A stretch of 64,000 nucleotides of DNA, from NCBI RefSeq assembly GCF_004363805.1, contig NZ_SNZP01000005.1:183990-247989 (forward strand), written 5' to 3'. This document shows positions 40,209 through 49,499 of this stretch, piece after piece. Made by a program: the position numbers and the translations under genes. A model generated the notes under the pieces. It saw nothing but the letters and a program-made list of their open reading frames with translations. It had not been told where the DNA came from and did not search any database. Origin of the DNA: Paludibacterium purpuratum (GTDB taxonomy: Bacteria; Pseudomonadota; Gammaproteobacteria; Burkholderiales; Chromobacteriaceae). The number at the start of each line of letters is the position of its first letter. The first letter of the stretch is position 1.

Positions 40209-40609
40209 TGGCTTTGCTTCACCGTCAACGCCACGCGCTTGATCCCCGCCTTGTGCAGGGCGTCGGCAACCTTGAGCACATCTTCGTACTTCATGTTGCG
40301 TTCGGCGGAGATGGCAAACGGGCGATCGCTTTGCGCCATGGCGGCCGCCGCGGAGGCCAATTCGTCGACACTGGTAAAGGTGCGCGTGGCGTCGACGCTC
40401 CTCAGGGTAATCGTGCCGGCCGTATCGAGCGCTACTTCAACCGGCTGAATATCGGGCGTACGCGCCTGCGAGACGCTGGGAACATCGACCACGCCCGGCG
40501 AAAACATCGGCGTGGCGATCATGAAGATCACCAGCAATACCAACATCACGTCGATATAGGGGACGACATTCATCTGATTGATTTGACGGCGGGGACGGCG
40601 GTTCAGCAT
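40205..40609 (-). CDS. tolR: Tol-Pal system protein TolR (ExbD family)
   Basis: The 134-residue protein starts with the basic stretch NRRPRRQINQMNVVPYIDVML, in which the Asp of the single membrane helix is the proton-conducting residue. A periplasmic domain with YEDVLKVADALHKAGIKRVALT follows. TolR works with the motor protein TolQ, but tolQ is not upstream: the 107 bp before tolR hold no TolQ remnant, only a TATGAT -10-like hexamer (40644-40639). TolQ must be encoded elsewhere. Confidence 0.92.
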   Translation of the reverse strand: MLNRRPRRQINQMNVVPYIDVMLVLLVIFMIATPMFSPGVVDVPSVSQARTPDIQPVEVALDTAGTITLRSVDATRTFTSVDELASAAAAMAQSDRPFAISAERNMKYEDVLKVADALHKAGIKRVALTVKQSQ

Positions 40610-40716
40610 AGTTCGGATTATGTTGGGGGTCTGCAGACATCATAGCACCGGCCATGGCAGGCCGTGCCGTCACAAGGAACCCAAAATGCTATCCGACATG
40701 CTAATTCAGTGTTGGT

Positions 40717-41382
40717 TCACAATTTCATCGCCAACGTCATCCCATCTCCCATGGGCAACACCGACAGGCGAATACGCGCGTCCTTGGCCAGCCCGGCATT
40801 GAAGGTATGCATCACATGTACGCCGGGCGGGTCGTTCGGCTGCGGCGCCAGGACGCGCCCGCCAAGAAAGATATTGTCCAGCAAGATGACGCCGCCGGGA
40901 CGCACCAGTTGCAAACACGCTTCGAAATACTCAGGCGTACCGGGCTTGTCGGCATCGATGAACGCCATGTCGAAATCGTTGTACCGACCCGCCTCCAACA
41001 ACTCCTGCAGGGTTCGTGCAGCCGGCTGCAGCGTCAGTTGGATACGCTCGGCCACGCCGGCCTTTTGCCAATACTCGCGAGCGACTCGGGTGAACTCCTC
41101 GCTGACGTCGCAGGCGACCACCTCGCCATCGTCCGGCAGCGACAAAGCCACCGCCAAAGCGCTGTAACCGGTGAATACACCGATCTCCAAATAGCGACGG
41201 GCGCCGATCAACCGTGCCAGCCACCCCATGAATTGCCCTTGCTCCGGGGCGATCTGCATCTTGGCCAATCGATGGGCGGCGGTGTATTCGCGCAATTCGC
41301 GCATCACAGGGTGTTCGGTCACGCCAATCGCGTGCAGATAATCCGTCAGGGTAGCGTCAAGCGGTATCGATTGTCGGGTCAT
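40717..41382 (-). CDS. SAM-dependent O-methyltransferase (family 3)
   Basis: The 221-residue enzyme belongs to the caffeoyl-CoA/catechol O-methyltransferase-like family: YLEIGVFTGYSALAVALSLP binds SAM, FDMAFIDADKPGTPEYFE carries the metal-binding Asp residues, and GGVILLDN closes the site. The methyl acceptor is unknown; enzymes of this type act on catechol-like or other small molecules. It is followed by tolR on the same strand, but the 107-bp gap argues for separate promoters. Confidence 0.9.
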   Translation of the reverse strand: MTRQSIPLDATLTDYLHAIGVTEHPVMRELREYTAAHRLAKMQIAPEQGQFMGWLARLIGARRYLEIGVFTGYSALAVALSLPDDGEVVACDVSEEFTRVAREYWQKAGVAERIQLTLQPAARTLQELLEAGRYNDFDMAFIDADKPGTPEYFEACLQLVRPGGVILLDNIFLGGRVLAPQPNDPPGVHVMHTFNAGLAKDARIRLSVLPMGDGMTLAMKL

Positions 41383-41396
41383 ATAAAGGGGCTACG

Positions 41397-41425
41397 GAAA
41401 AACAAACAACGCCCAGAGGGCGTTG
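41397..41425 (-). terminator. Terminator after the DUF3460 gene
   Basis: On the minus strand CAACGCCC-TCT-GGGCGTTG (41425-41407) is followed by TTTGTTTTT. It separates the DUF3460 gene from the O-methyltransferase gene. Confidence 0.82.
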
Positions 41426-41444
41426 CGGCGAGGAAGGCGGCCGA

Positions 41445-41624
41445 TCAGTCCGGCTGATAAACGTAGGGCTTCTGCGGCACGCGCGATTCGCGCCAGCGAC
41501 GCTGATCGTCCAGGTCGGGTTGGCGATCCCACCAGGTCAAACGCAATGCCTGGCGGTCGCTGTCGACCTGCGGGTTGCTCGCTAGGTACTCTTGCATGAA
41601 TTTAGTGAAATCAGACTGGTACAT
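41445..41624 (-). CDS. DUF3460 small protein
   Basis: The 59-residue product begins MYQSDFTKFMQEYLASNP and ends RVPQKPYVYQPD, the pattern of DUF3460, a short family I know from betaproteobacteria. It has Trp-rich LRLTWWDRQPDLDDQRRW in the middle and no signal or membrane helix. It is shorter than most gene-finder cutoffs but well supported by its terminator and family match. The function is unknown. Confidence 0.88.
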   Translation of the reverse strand: MYQSDFTKFMQEYLASNPQVDSDRQALRLTWWDRQPDLDDQRRWRESRVPQKPYVYQPD

Positions 41625-41693
41625 GCCGACTCCTGAAACAAATATTTGGGCCGATTGTACTGCAAATCGATCCCGTTCGCATCCACCCCGCCG

Positions 41694-43019
41694 TCATACC
41701 GCCAGCACCGGCTCGTTCTTTTCGCCGTACATCTTGCGGTCGGCCACCGACAGCAGCTCTTCGATCAACACGCCGTCCTCCGGATAATAGGCGACCCCGA
41801 TGCTGACGCCGAGGCGGATGGTATGGCCATCCAATTCGTAAGCGCGTTCGATCGCCCGCTTCAGCCGCTCGACCACCAGGATGATCTCCTGCTTGGACTC
41901 GACTTCTTCGATCAGCACCGCAAATTCATCGCCGCCAAGCCGCGCCACCGTATCCTCGGTACGCAGCTCGGCCTTGAGCCGTGCGGCGATCACTTGCAAG
42001 ACGCGGTCGCCGGTGGCATGCCCGTAGGTATCGTTGACCGGTTTGAAGCGATCCATGTCGAGAAACAGCACCGCCAAGTTTCTACCCTTGCGGTTCAAAC
42101 GCGAGATCGCATGCTGCAGGCGATCGTAGAACAAGTTGCGGTTCGCCAGATTGGTCAGCCGATCGTGATTGGCCAGGTAGAACAGACGCATTTCGCGCTC
42201 TTGGCTTCCCTCGAGGAAACGCGCATAACGCGTCAAGCCAAGCAGCATCGCAATGAGGAGTCCCAGCGAGATCACGCCAGCCGCGACGCAGTCAAGCCGG
42301 CGAACCTCGGTGAAGCCCAACTGCCAGGACAGCTGTAGCGTCAACGGCTGTGCCACCCCGCCAAGCTGATGCAGCGAGTTGAACTGAGGAAACAACAGGT
42401 TTTCCAGCGCGCTGCGCGACGCTGTCTGGCGCGCCAATAGCCAGCGGTTACCCTGCTCGCCTTGCCATAGCCGCAGATAGCCGCCCGCCGGCAGTTTCGT
42501 CAGATCGGGCAACAGCGCGGCGGCCATCACCTGCATGGCCACGAAATGTCGCATGCTGGGGTCGATGGCTCGCACCAAGTAGAAGCTCGGCTCGCTGTTT
42601 GGCCGATCGTCCATCTTCATAACCGGTGCGCCATGCCGTGCCACCACCGCTTGGCGCAGCGTCATCAACTGACGCCGATCGGCATCGCTCAATGTCGACA
42701 GGAAGCCATCGCGCGGCGCCGCATTCGAATCGTCGAAAGAAAACAAACGTTTGATTTGTGGATTATGTGCGATCAGCCGTGCGGCAAATGCCTGTTTTTC
42801 GACATCCGTCCGGGCAATCGACTGAAATGCCGCGTAACTGTAGAGCACGACTTCGTTGGCTTCCAACGTCTGGCCGATCCGCTCGACCAAGCGCTGCTCG
42901 AAAGCATGGAAGTCCTGCTCGGCCAGAAAGACCGAACGGCTGATAAAAGACAGCCCGATCAGAACGCTCATCACCAGCCACAGCAAAGTGCAGGTCAGGT
43001 AGACCAGTCTCATCCGCAT
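41694..43019 (-). CDS. Membrane-bound diguanylate cyclase (GGDEF)
   Basis: The 441-residue protein has two membrane helices (about 7-30 and 243-263) flanking a periplasmic sensor region of about 210 residues that I cannot assign to a named domain. The GGDEF domain is intact: GGDEF at 362-366, the metal/substrate Asp in FLDMDRFKPVND, and the product-inhibition site RTED at 353-356, five residues upstream of GGDEF. It should make c-di-GMP. It lies downstream of a receiver-TPR gene on the same strand, separated by 141 AT-rich bases. Confidence 0.93.
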   Translation of the reverse strand: MRMRLVYLTCTLLWLVMSVLIGLSFISRSVFLAEQDFHAFEQRLVERIGQTLEANEVVLYSYAAFQSIARTDVEKQAFAARLIAHNPQIKRLFSFDDSNAAPRDGFLSTLSDADRRQLMTLRQAVVARHGAPVMKMDDRPNSEPSFYLVRAIDPSMRHFVAMQVMAAALLPDLTKLPAGGYLRLWQGEQGNRWLLARQTASRSALENLLFPQFNSLHQLGGVAQPLTLQLSWQLGFTEVRRLDCVAAGVISLGLLIAMLLGLTRYARFLEGSQEREMRLFYLANHDRLTNLANRNLFYDRLQHAISRLNRKGRNLAVLFLDMDRFKPVNDTYGHATGDRVLQVIAARLKAELRTEDTVARLGGDEFAVLIEEVESKQEIILVVERLKRAIERAYELDGHTIRLGVSIGVAYYPEDGVLIEELLSVADRKMYGEKNEPVLAV

Positions 43020-43160
43020 GGCAATGCCATAATTTTGATGGAATAACAGAATATTGTAATTGAAATCGCCCCAGGTTTCAGCTCATTTAGATATTTGGGA
43101 GACAAGAAAACCAACATGTCGTAAGCATGAAACAATACTATGACCCGGCAAAGGAAAAAC

Positions 43161-44882
43161 TCACAACCCCCAGTGCGGCTTACCCAGTTTTTCCGTCAAT
43201 AGACGCCAAGATTGCATCTGTTTCTGAAATTTATTGTTGGTTGGCGCCACCTCGCGTACCTTCATCAACAATTCGCTGGCCCGGCGCATATAGCTTTCGT
43301 GCCAACCGTTGCGATGCACATAGGCCATGGTGGCGTTAACCAAGTTGAGCATGATCTGGATGTTGCTCGGCATTTCGGTCAACGCACGGGCGAAGCGTTC
43401 GATGGCGGCCTCGTAGGCACCGCTTTGCGCATCCTTCACCGCCAGGTTGTTCATATCGACCACACCCTGCACGTTCTCCGCAATCAGTTGCCGGCCGGCA
43501 TCGCCGCGTCCGACTTCGTCGAATAGCGTGCCCAGCCGAGCCAGCATGCTCTCGTCGTCGTGGTGGTTGCGCACCAGGTCGCGCATCACCCGATCGCCCA
43601 ACTGCGTCTTGTGCTGGGCATAGCAGGCCCGGGCAAACTCCATCTGCGCCTCGGCGTCCAACCCGTCGACCAAGACTTCGAAGCGCGTCTCGGCATCTTT
43701 GAGCAACTGCTCGGCGCGCACGCCGTTGCCGCTATGCACTTGCACTTGACTGTCGATGACATCGGCCATCCACTCGCCGGCCTGGTTGTAGCGGAAATCG
43801 CGCCGCAATCGTCCCAGCGTGCGGCTGGCATTGCCCGTCTCGCCCTGCGCCAACTGGACACGCGCCAACATGGCGTAATGGTTCGGACTGCGGTGCCAGG
43901 TGTACTTGGCAATCTCTAGTGTTTCGCTGCAGGCGAACTCGGCCACCGGCAGATCGTTGTTCATGAACGCCACCTCGGCCAGTTGCTTCTGGCGGCGAAT
44001 CACCACCGGCGACAGATCGGTGGCTTTTTGCAACAAGGCCTGTGCGCGAACCAAGTCGCCGCCGTCGCGATGCAGGCGCGCCAGCCAATCGTAGGCCTCC
44101 ATGATGCGGTCGTTGTCGGCCAGCACTTCCTCGAACAGCATGCGCGCCTCGTCATGCGACTTGAGGCCGGTCAGCGCCTTGGCGAGCCCCAGCTTGGCCC
44201 AGGGCACGTCCTTGAGCCGCAGCACTTCCATGTACAGGCTACGCGCGGTATCGAAGTCGCCGATACGCAACGACAACGAACCTTTGATCTTCATAAAGTC
44301 CAGCGTGAACTCGCCGCGCTCCGCAATCTTGCGATTGCAGATCTCGATGGCCGCCAGATACTCATTGCGCAGGATGGCTTCGTCGATCGGGCGGAAGGCG
44401 GTGCGCTTGCGCATCGCCTTGGACAGGCGCTGCGACAGCATCTCGCCGGAAAAAGGTTTGAGCAGGTAGTCGTCCGGCGCAAGCTCGGCAGCGGAGATCA
44501 CCCGCTGCGAGCGTCGCTCGCCGGTGACGATCATGAACACGCAAGACTGTTTGATCAGGTTGCGTTCCTTGACCTCCTCGAACAGGTATAGGCCGTCGTA
44601 ACCGTTGCCCAGATCGTAGTCGCACAGGATGACGTCGAAGTCATAACGCCCCATTTTCGACAAGGCGTCGCTGGCGCGGTTGGCATACTCGACTTTCTCC
44701 GCGCCGAACGACGACAGCGTCATGCCCATGGCGCGCTGCATTTCCGGCACGCTGTCGACCACCAAGAACAGCCGTCCGCCGAAGCTATTGCGATAAGCTT
44801 CTTCACGGTGGCCCGCCTCGGCAGTCACCCCCAATTGGGCCGACTGGATGACAGGAGTCTGAGATTGCGGCTTGTCTGCCAT
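43161..44882 (-). CDS. Response regulator with receiver and TPR domains
   Basis: The 573-residue protein has a CheY-like receiver domain (about 36-155) with phospho-acceptor Asp88 in ILCDYDLGNGYDG and Lys142. The rest (about 165-560) is a helical array of tetratricopeptide repeats; there is no DNA-binding or enzymatic domain. Such proteins, like VieB of Vibrio cholerae, control signalling partners by contact. No kinase is adjacent; the nearest signalling gene is the diguanylate cyclase downstream. It follows uvrD by 25 bp and may share its transcript. Confidence 0.88.
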   Translation of the reverse strand: MADKPQSQTPVIQSAQLGVTAEAGHREEAYRNSFGGRLFLVVDSVPEMQRAMGMTLSSFGAEKVEYANRASDALSKMGRYDFDVILCDYDLGNGYDGLYLFEEVKERNLIKQSCVFMIVTGERRSQRVISAAELAPDDYLLKPFSGEMLSQRLSKAMRKRTAFRPIDEAILRNEYLAAIEICNRKIAERGEFTLDFMKIKGSLSLRIGDFDTARSLYMEVLRLKDVPWAKLGLAKALTGLKSHDEARMLFEEVLADNDRIMEAYDWLARLHRDGGDLVRAQALLQKATDLSPVVIRRQKQLAEVAFMNNDLPVAEFACSETLEIAKYTWHRSPNHYAMLARVQLAQGETGNASRTLGRLRRDFRYNQAGEWMADVIDSQVQVHSGNGVRAEQLLKDAETRFEVLVDGLDAEAQMEFARACYAQHKTQLGDRVMRDLVRNHHDDESMLARLGTLFDEVGRGDAGRQLIAENVQGVVDMNNLAVKDAQSGAYEAAIERFARALTEMPSNIQIMLNLVNATMAYVHRNGWHESYMRRASELLMKVREVAPTNNKFQKQMQSWRLLTEKLGKPHWGL

Positions 44883-44907
44883 TATTTGCCTCAGTCAATA
44901 TCCGCGA

Positions 44908-47058
44908 TCAGGCCGGCTGCAGCTTGGCATAGCGCAAATCCAGCCATTTCATGCCGTGTTCGGCAAAATTGATCTGCAGGCGCACGTCGCTGCCAGCACC
45001 CTCGGCGTTCACCACCACGCCGAGCCCGAACTTGGCGTGACAAACAGATTGGCCGATACGAAAACCGCCGATTTCCGCCGTCGAACGACGCGGCGCCGGC
45101 GCACTTTGCCAAGCGGCCGGGGCGGCTGGCGACGCCGAGGCACTCTGGCTCGACAACACCTTCACCAACGCCGCCGGCACTTCGTCCACAAAACGGGAAC
45201 GGATCGGGTAACGGCTTTGCCCGTGCAACATACGCGCTTGAGCACAGGTCAGGTACAACCGTTTGCGCGCCCGCGTCACTGCAACGTACATCAGCCGACG
45301 CTCTTCTTCCAGCCCCTTATCGTCGTTCAGGCTATTTTCATGCGGGAAAAGCCCTTCCTCGAGACCGGAAACGAACACCGCGTCGAACTCCAGCCCCTTG
45401 GCCGCGTGGACGGTCATCAACTGCAACGCGTCCTCGCCGGCTTCGGCCTGATGTTCGCCCGCCTCCAACGCCGCCGAAGTCAAAAATTCGATCAGCGCCA
45501 GCGACGGCTCATCGGCCACGAAGGCGGCGGCGGCGTTGATCAATTCATCCAGGTTGGCCAGCCTTTCCTCGCCCTCCTTCTTGTCCTGCTCGTACATGGC
45601 GCGCAGCCCGCTGTCGTCGATGGCCAGGCTGACGGTCTCCGCCAATGTCAGCCCTTCCGAGCGCTCGCGCATGGCGTCGATCAGCAGCACGAACTTGGCC
45701 AGGCTGGTCGCGCGTTTGCCGCCGCCGGCGCCACATACCGCCTGCCACAACGACATGCCGCCTTCGGCGCTGGCCGCTTGCAATCCTTCCACCGTGCGCG
45801 CGCCGATGCCGCGAGCCGGCAAATTGATCACGCGCAGCAGCGCATTGTCGTCCTCCGGGTTGGCCAACAGCCGCAGGTAGGCCAACGCATGCTTGATTTC
45901 CTGACGTTCGAAGAAGCGCAAACCGCCGTACACGCGGTAGGGGATGCGGCCATTGACCAACGCATGTTCCAGCGCCCGCGATTGAGCGTTGGAACGATAC
46001 AGCACGGCCATATCCGACAGATTCAGACCTTCGCGCTTGAGCGCGCGCGCCTCGTCGACGATGAATTCGGCCTCGTCGCCATCGGACCAGGCCTCGTAGA
46101 AGCGGATCTCCTCGCCATCGCCGGCTTCGGTCCATAGATTCTTGCCCAAGCGACCGTCATTGTGCTCGATCAGCGCATTGGCCGCCTTGAGGATCGTGCC
46201 CGCCGAGCGGTAGTTCTGCTCCAGGCGGATGGCGTCGCCGATGCCATAGTCGCGCAACAGCGAACGCATGTTGCCGACCTCGGCCCCGCGGAAGGCATAG
46301 ATAGACTGGTCGTCGTCCCCAACGGCGAACAGCGCGTTATCGGTACCGGCCAGAAGGCGCAGCCAAGCGTACTGTAGGCGGTTGGTGTCCTGGAACTCGT
46401 CGACCAGGATAAAGCGAAAGCGACTGCGGTAATGTTGGCACAGCGCCTGATTGGCCGATAACAGCTCGTAGGAGCGCAGCAACAATTCGGCGAAATCGAC
46501 CACGCCCTCGCGCCGACACTGCGCGTCATAGGTCGCGTACAGCTCGATCAGCTTTTGGCCATAGTAGTCGTGCGCGGTCAGCCGGTCGGCACGATTGCCG
46601 GCTTCCTTATTGCCGTTGATGAAGTGTTGCACTGTGCGCGGCGGGAATTTCTCGTCCGACAACTCCAGGCTCTTGAGCAACCGCTTGATGGCGGCCAGTT
46701 GATCTTGGCTATCGAGAATCTGGAAAGTCTGCGGCAGGCCGGCATCGCGGTAATGCATGCGCAGCAGGCGGTTGCACAGACCGTGGAATGTGCCGATCCA
46801 CATGGTGCGCACATTGACCGGAATCATGGCCGACAACCGCGCCTGCATCTCGCGCGCAGCCTTGTTGGTAAAGGTCACCGCCAGCACGCCGGCCGGGCTG
46901 ATCTGCCCGGTCTGGATCAACCAGGCGATGCGCGTGGTCAGCACACGGGTCTTGCCGCTACCGGCACCCGCCAGCACCAGGGCGCTTTGCGCCGGCCAGG
47001 TGACCGCGCGCAATTGTTCCGGGTTGAGGCCGGCCAGTAAATCTGAACTCATGTGCAT
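44908..47058 (-). CDS. uvrD: UvrD-type DNA helicase II
   Basis: The 716-residue SF1 helicase has Walker A AGAGSGKTRVL, TFTNKAAREM, DEFQDTN (Walker B), VGDDDQSIYAFRGA, LEQNYRS, MTVHAAKGLEFD and VAVTRARKRL. The C-terminal domain (about 655-716) with GFRIGQSVCHAKFGLGVVV is the Tudor-like RNA-polymerase-binding module of UvrD, which separates it from Rep. It acts in nucleotide excision and mismatch repair. Confidence 0.94.
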   Translation of the reverse strand: MHMSSDLLAGLNPEQLRAVTWPAQSALVLAGAGSGKTRVLTTRIAWLIQTGQISPAGVLAVTFTNKAAREMQARLSAMIPVNVRTMWIGTFHGLCNRLLRMHYRDAGLPQTFQILDSQDQLAAIKRLLKSLELSDEKFPPRTVQHFINGNKEAGNRADRLTAHDYYGQKLIELYATYDAQCRREGVVDFAELLLRSYELLSANQALCQHYRSRFRFILVDEFQDTNRLQYAWLRLLAGTDNALFAVGDDDQSIYAFRGAEVGNMRSLLRDYGIGDAIRLEQNYRSAGTILKAANALIEHNDGRLGKNLWTEAGDGEEIRFYEAWSDGDEAEFIVDEARALKREGLNLSDMAVLYRSNAQSRALEHALVNGRIPYRVYGGLRFFERQEIKHALAYLRLLANPEDDNALLRVINLPARGIGARTVEGLQAASAEGGMSLWQAVCGAGGGKRATSLAKFVLLIDAMRERSEGLTLAETVSLAIDDSGLRAMYEQDKKEGEERLANLDELINAAAAFVADEPSLALIEFLTSAALEAGEHQAEAGEDALQLMTVHAAKGLEFDAVFVSGLEEGLFPHENSLNDDKGLEEERRLMYVAVTRARKRLYLTCAQARMLHGQSRYPIRSRFVDEVPAALVKVLSSQSASASPAAPAAWQSAPAPRRSTAEIGGFRIGQSVCHAKFGLGVVVNAEGAGSDVRLQINFAEHGMKWLDLRYAKLQPA

Positions 47059-47165
47059 CTCACAAGCATGAAAAGCCGGATTTTACACCAGGGACCCTCG
47101 GAACAAGGCATTTACCCCCGGCGGCACGATCCGGCATGAAGCGCATCGGCATGCAGAATGGCCGA

Positions 47166-47948
47166 TTACACCCGCTGATCCATATCCAGCGCCGGCGTAC
47201 CGCCGATACCCTGGCTGACCACGCGCGCCGGCACGCCGGCCACCGTACAGTGCGCCGGCACATCGTCCAGCACCACGCTGCCGGCCCCCACCTTGGCGCA
47301 CTCGCCGACATGGATGTTGCCTAACACCGCGGAGCCTGCACCGAGCATGACGCCGTCGCCGATTTTCGGATGGCGGTCGCCGCGTTCCTTGCCCGAACCG
47401 CCAAGCGTCACGCCATGCAAGATCGACACGTTATTGCCGATCACCGCGGTCTCGCCGACCACCACGCCGGTGCCATGATCCAGCAAAATGCCATGCCCAA
47501 GCCTGGCGGCCGGATGAATGTCGGCGCCGGTGATTTCGGAGATGCGATTCTGCAGGAACAGCGCCAGCGGCTGACGATCGTTCTGCCACAGCCAGTGAGT
47601 GATGCGCTGGCTTTGGATAGCGTGAAATCCTTTGAAATACAACAACGGGGTCGCATAGCCGTCGCAGGCCGGGTCGCGCTGATAGCAGGCTTCGATATCG
47701 GCACGCACACTGGCGATGATCGTCGGATCGGAATCGAACCCCTCGCGAAACAACTCCATCAGTGCGCGCGCGTCCATCACCGGACTCGCCAACTTGCTCG
47801 ACAGATGAAACGCCAGCACGTCCTCCAGCGAACGGTGACGCAGCACGGTCATGTGCAAGAAACTGGCCAACAGCGGCTCCGCTTCAGCGGCAGCCTGGGC
47901 CTCCAGCAAAATCGCAGACCACAAGGGGTCGTAAGGCATATCGGACAT
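47166..47948 (-). CDS. cysE: Serine O-acetyltransferase
   Basis: The 260-residue enzyme makes O-acetylserine for cysteine synthesis. The N-terminal helical domain is followed by a left-handed beta-helix with hexapeptide repeats (GHGILLDHGTGVVVGETAVI) and the catalytic region DRHPKIGDGVMLGAGS. The start at 47948 (MSDMPYDPLW) is preferred; 47939 and 47960 are other in-frame ATGs. The C-terminus is expected to bind cysteine synthase. The sulfate importer genes are about 6 kb away. Confidence 0.93.
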   Translation of the reverse strand: MSDMPYDPLWSAILLEAQAAAEAEPLLASFLHMTVLRHRSLEDVLAFHLSSKLASPVMDARALMELFREGFDSDPTIIASVRADIEACYQRDPACDGYATPLLYFKGFHAIQSQRITHWLWQNDRQPLALFLQNRISEITGADIHPAARLGHGILLDHGTGVVVGETAVIGNNVSILHGVTLGGSGKERGDRHPKIGDGVMLGAGSAVLGNIHVGECAKVGAGSVVLDDVPAHCTVAGVPARVVSQGIGGTPALDMDQRV

Positions 47949-47996
47949 CGGAACTCTCAATCCTGGGGGCTCGGGATACGGCGCCCTGCCCGCTCG

Positions 47997-49493
47997 TTAC
48001 AACAAAACCACGTCGAACTGTTCTTGCGTGTACGACGCCTCGACCGACAACGACACCGGCTTGCCGATGAAATCCACCAGCATCGCCAAACTTTGCGACT
48101 CTTCGTCGAGGAACATGTCGATCACCGGCTGCGCCGCCAGGATGCGGAAGCCGCGCGCTTCGAACTGGCGCGCCTCGCGCACGATTTCGCGCTGGATCTC
48201 GTAGCACACGGTTTGCGCCGTCTTCACTTCGCCGCGGCCCTGACACTGCGGACACGTTTCGCACAGTACGTGCGCCAGGCTCTCACGGGTGCGCTTGCGG
48301 GTAATCTCCACCAGTCCCAAGCTGGTGAAACCGTTGAGCGTCACCCGGGTACGATCGCGCGCCAGCGATTTGGCCAACTCGTTGAGAACCGCGCTGCGGT
48401 GGTCCTCGTTGTCCATATCGATGAAGTCGACAATGATGATGCCGCCCAGATTGCGAAGTCGCAGTTGGCGGGCCAGCGCCTGGGTGGCTTCCAGGTTCGT
48501 CTTGAAAATCGTCTCGTCGAAGTTGCGGTTGCCGACGAAGCCGCCGGTATTGACGTCGATCGTGGTCATCGCCTCGGTCTGGTCGATGATCAGATAGCCG
48601 CCGAACTTCAGATTGACGCGCCGCGCCAGCGCCTTGTCGATCTCAGCCTCGATGCCATGCAGTTCGAACAGGGGTCTTTCTCCGCTATAGCGCTGGATCT
48701 TGTCCACCGCCAGCGTCACGTACTGTTCGGCGAACTCGGTCATCCGGCTGTAGTTCTCCGTCGAGTCGACAATCACCTGTTCGGTGGCTTCGCTCACCAT
48801 ATCGCGCAGCACGCGCAGCGACAACGGCAGGTCTTCGTACAGCAGCGATTGCGCCGGCAGATTCTTCGACTTGTAACGGATATCCGACCACAACTTCGAC
48901 AAATAGTCGACGTCGGCGGCCAGCGTTTCGTCGTTGGCGGTCTCGGCGCTGGTGCGGATGATAAAACCGTGCGGCATATCCGGCGGCAGCAACAGCTCCA
49001 GCCGGGATTTGAGCGACTGGCGCTCCTCCTCGTTCTCGATCTTTTGCGAGATGCCGATGTGGGTTTCTTGCGGCAGATGCACCAGGAAGCGACCTGCCAG
49101 GCTGATCTGGGTAGAGAGGCGCGCGCCCTTGGTGCCGATCGGGTCCTTGATCACCTGCACCAGCACGGTCTGCCCCTCGAACAGCATTTTCTCGATGCGT
49201 TGCGGCTCGGTGGGGTGCTGGCGCTGCTCCAGCACGTCGGCGATGTGCAGAAACGCCGCGCGCTCGAGACCGATCTCGATGAAGGCCGACTGCATGCCCG
49301 GCAACACCCGCTTGACCTGACCGAGATAGATATTGCCGACGATCCCGCGGCTGGCCGAACGCTCGATGTGCAATTCCTGGACGATGGCATCCTCCAACAC
49401 CGCCACCCGGGTCTCCTGCGGCGTAATGTTGACCAGGATCTGCTCCTTGTGGCGCGGCAGATCGCGCGGCAGGGGAATGGTCTGATGCATCAT
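47997..49493 (-). CDS. rng: Ribonuclease G
   Basis: The 498-residue endonuclease matures 16S rRNA 5' ends and decays some mRNAs. It has an S1 domain (about 45-130, GIVGNIYLGQVKRVLPGMQSAF), the catalytic region DVNTGGFVG and IIIVDFIDMD, and the zinc-link motif CETCPQCQGRG. Length and the lack of a long C-terminal scaffold mark it as RNase G and not RNase E. It begins 6 bp after maf, so the two form an operon. Confidence 0.95.
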   Translation of the reverse strand: MMHQTIPLPRDLPRHKEQILVNITPQETRVAVLEDAIVQELHIERSASRGIVGNIYLGQVKRVLPGMQSAFIEIGLERAAFLHIADVLEQRQHPTEPQRIEKMLFEGQTVLVQVIKDPIGTKGARLSTQISLAGRFLVHLPQETHIGISQKIENEEERQSLKSRLELLLPPDMPHGFIIRTSAETANDETLAADVDYLSKLWSDIRYKSKNLPAQSLLYEDLPLSLRVLRDMVSEATEQVIVDSTENYSRMTEFAEQYVTLAVDKIQRYSGERPLFELHGIEAEIDKALARRVNLKFGGYLIIDQTEAMTTIDVNTGGFVGNRNFDETIFKTNLEATQALARQLRLRNLGGIIIVDFIDMDNEDHRSAVLNELAKSLARDRTRVTLNGFTSLGLVEITRKRTRESLAHVLCETCPQCQGRGEVKTAQTVCYEIQREIVREARQFEARGFRILAAQPVIDMFLDEESQSLAMLVDFIGKPVSLSVEASYTQEQFDVVLL

Positions 49494-49499
49494 GCCCCC

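Noticed and set aside
40610-40716. Remnant of tolQ before tolR
   Set aside because: Frames on the minus strand here give no TolQ-like C-terminus and contain no hydrophobic helix. The gap is simply too short.
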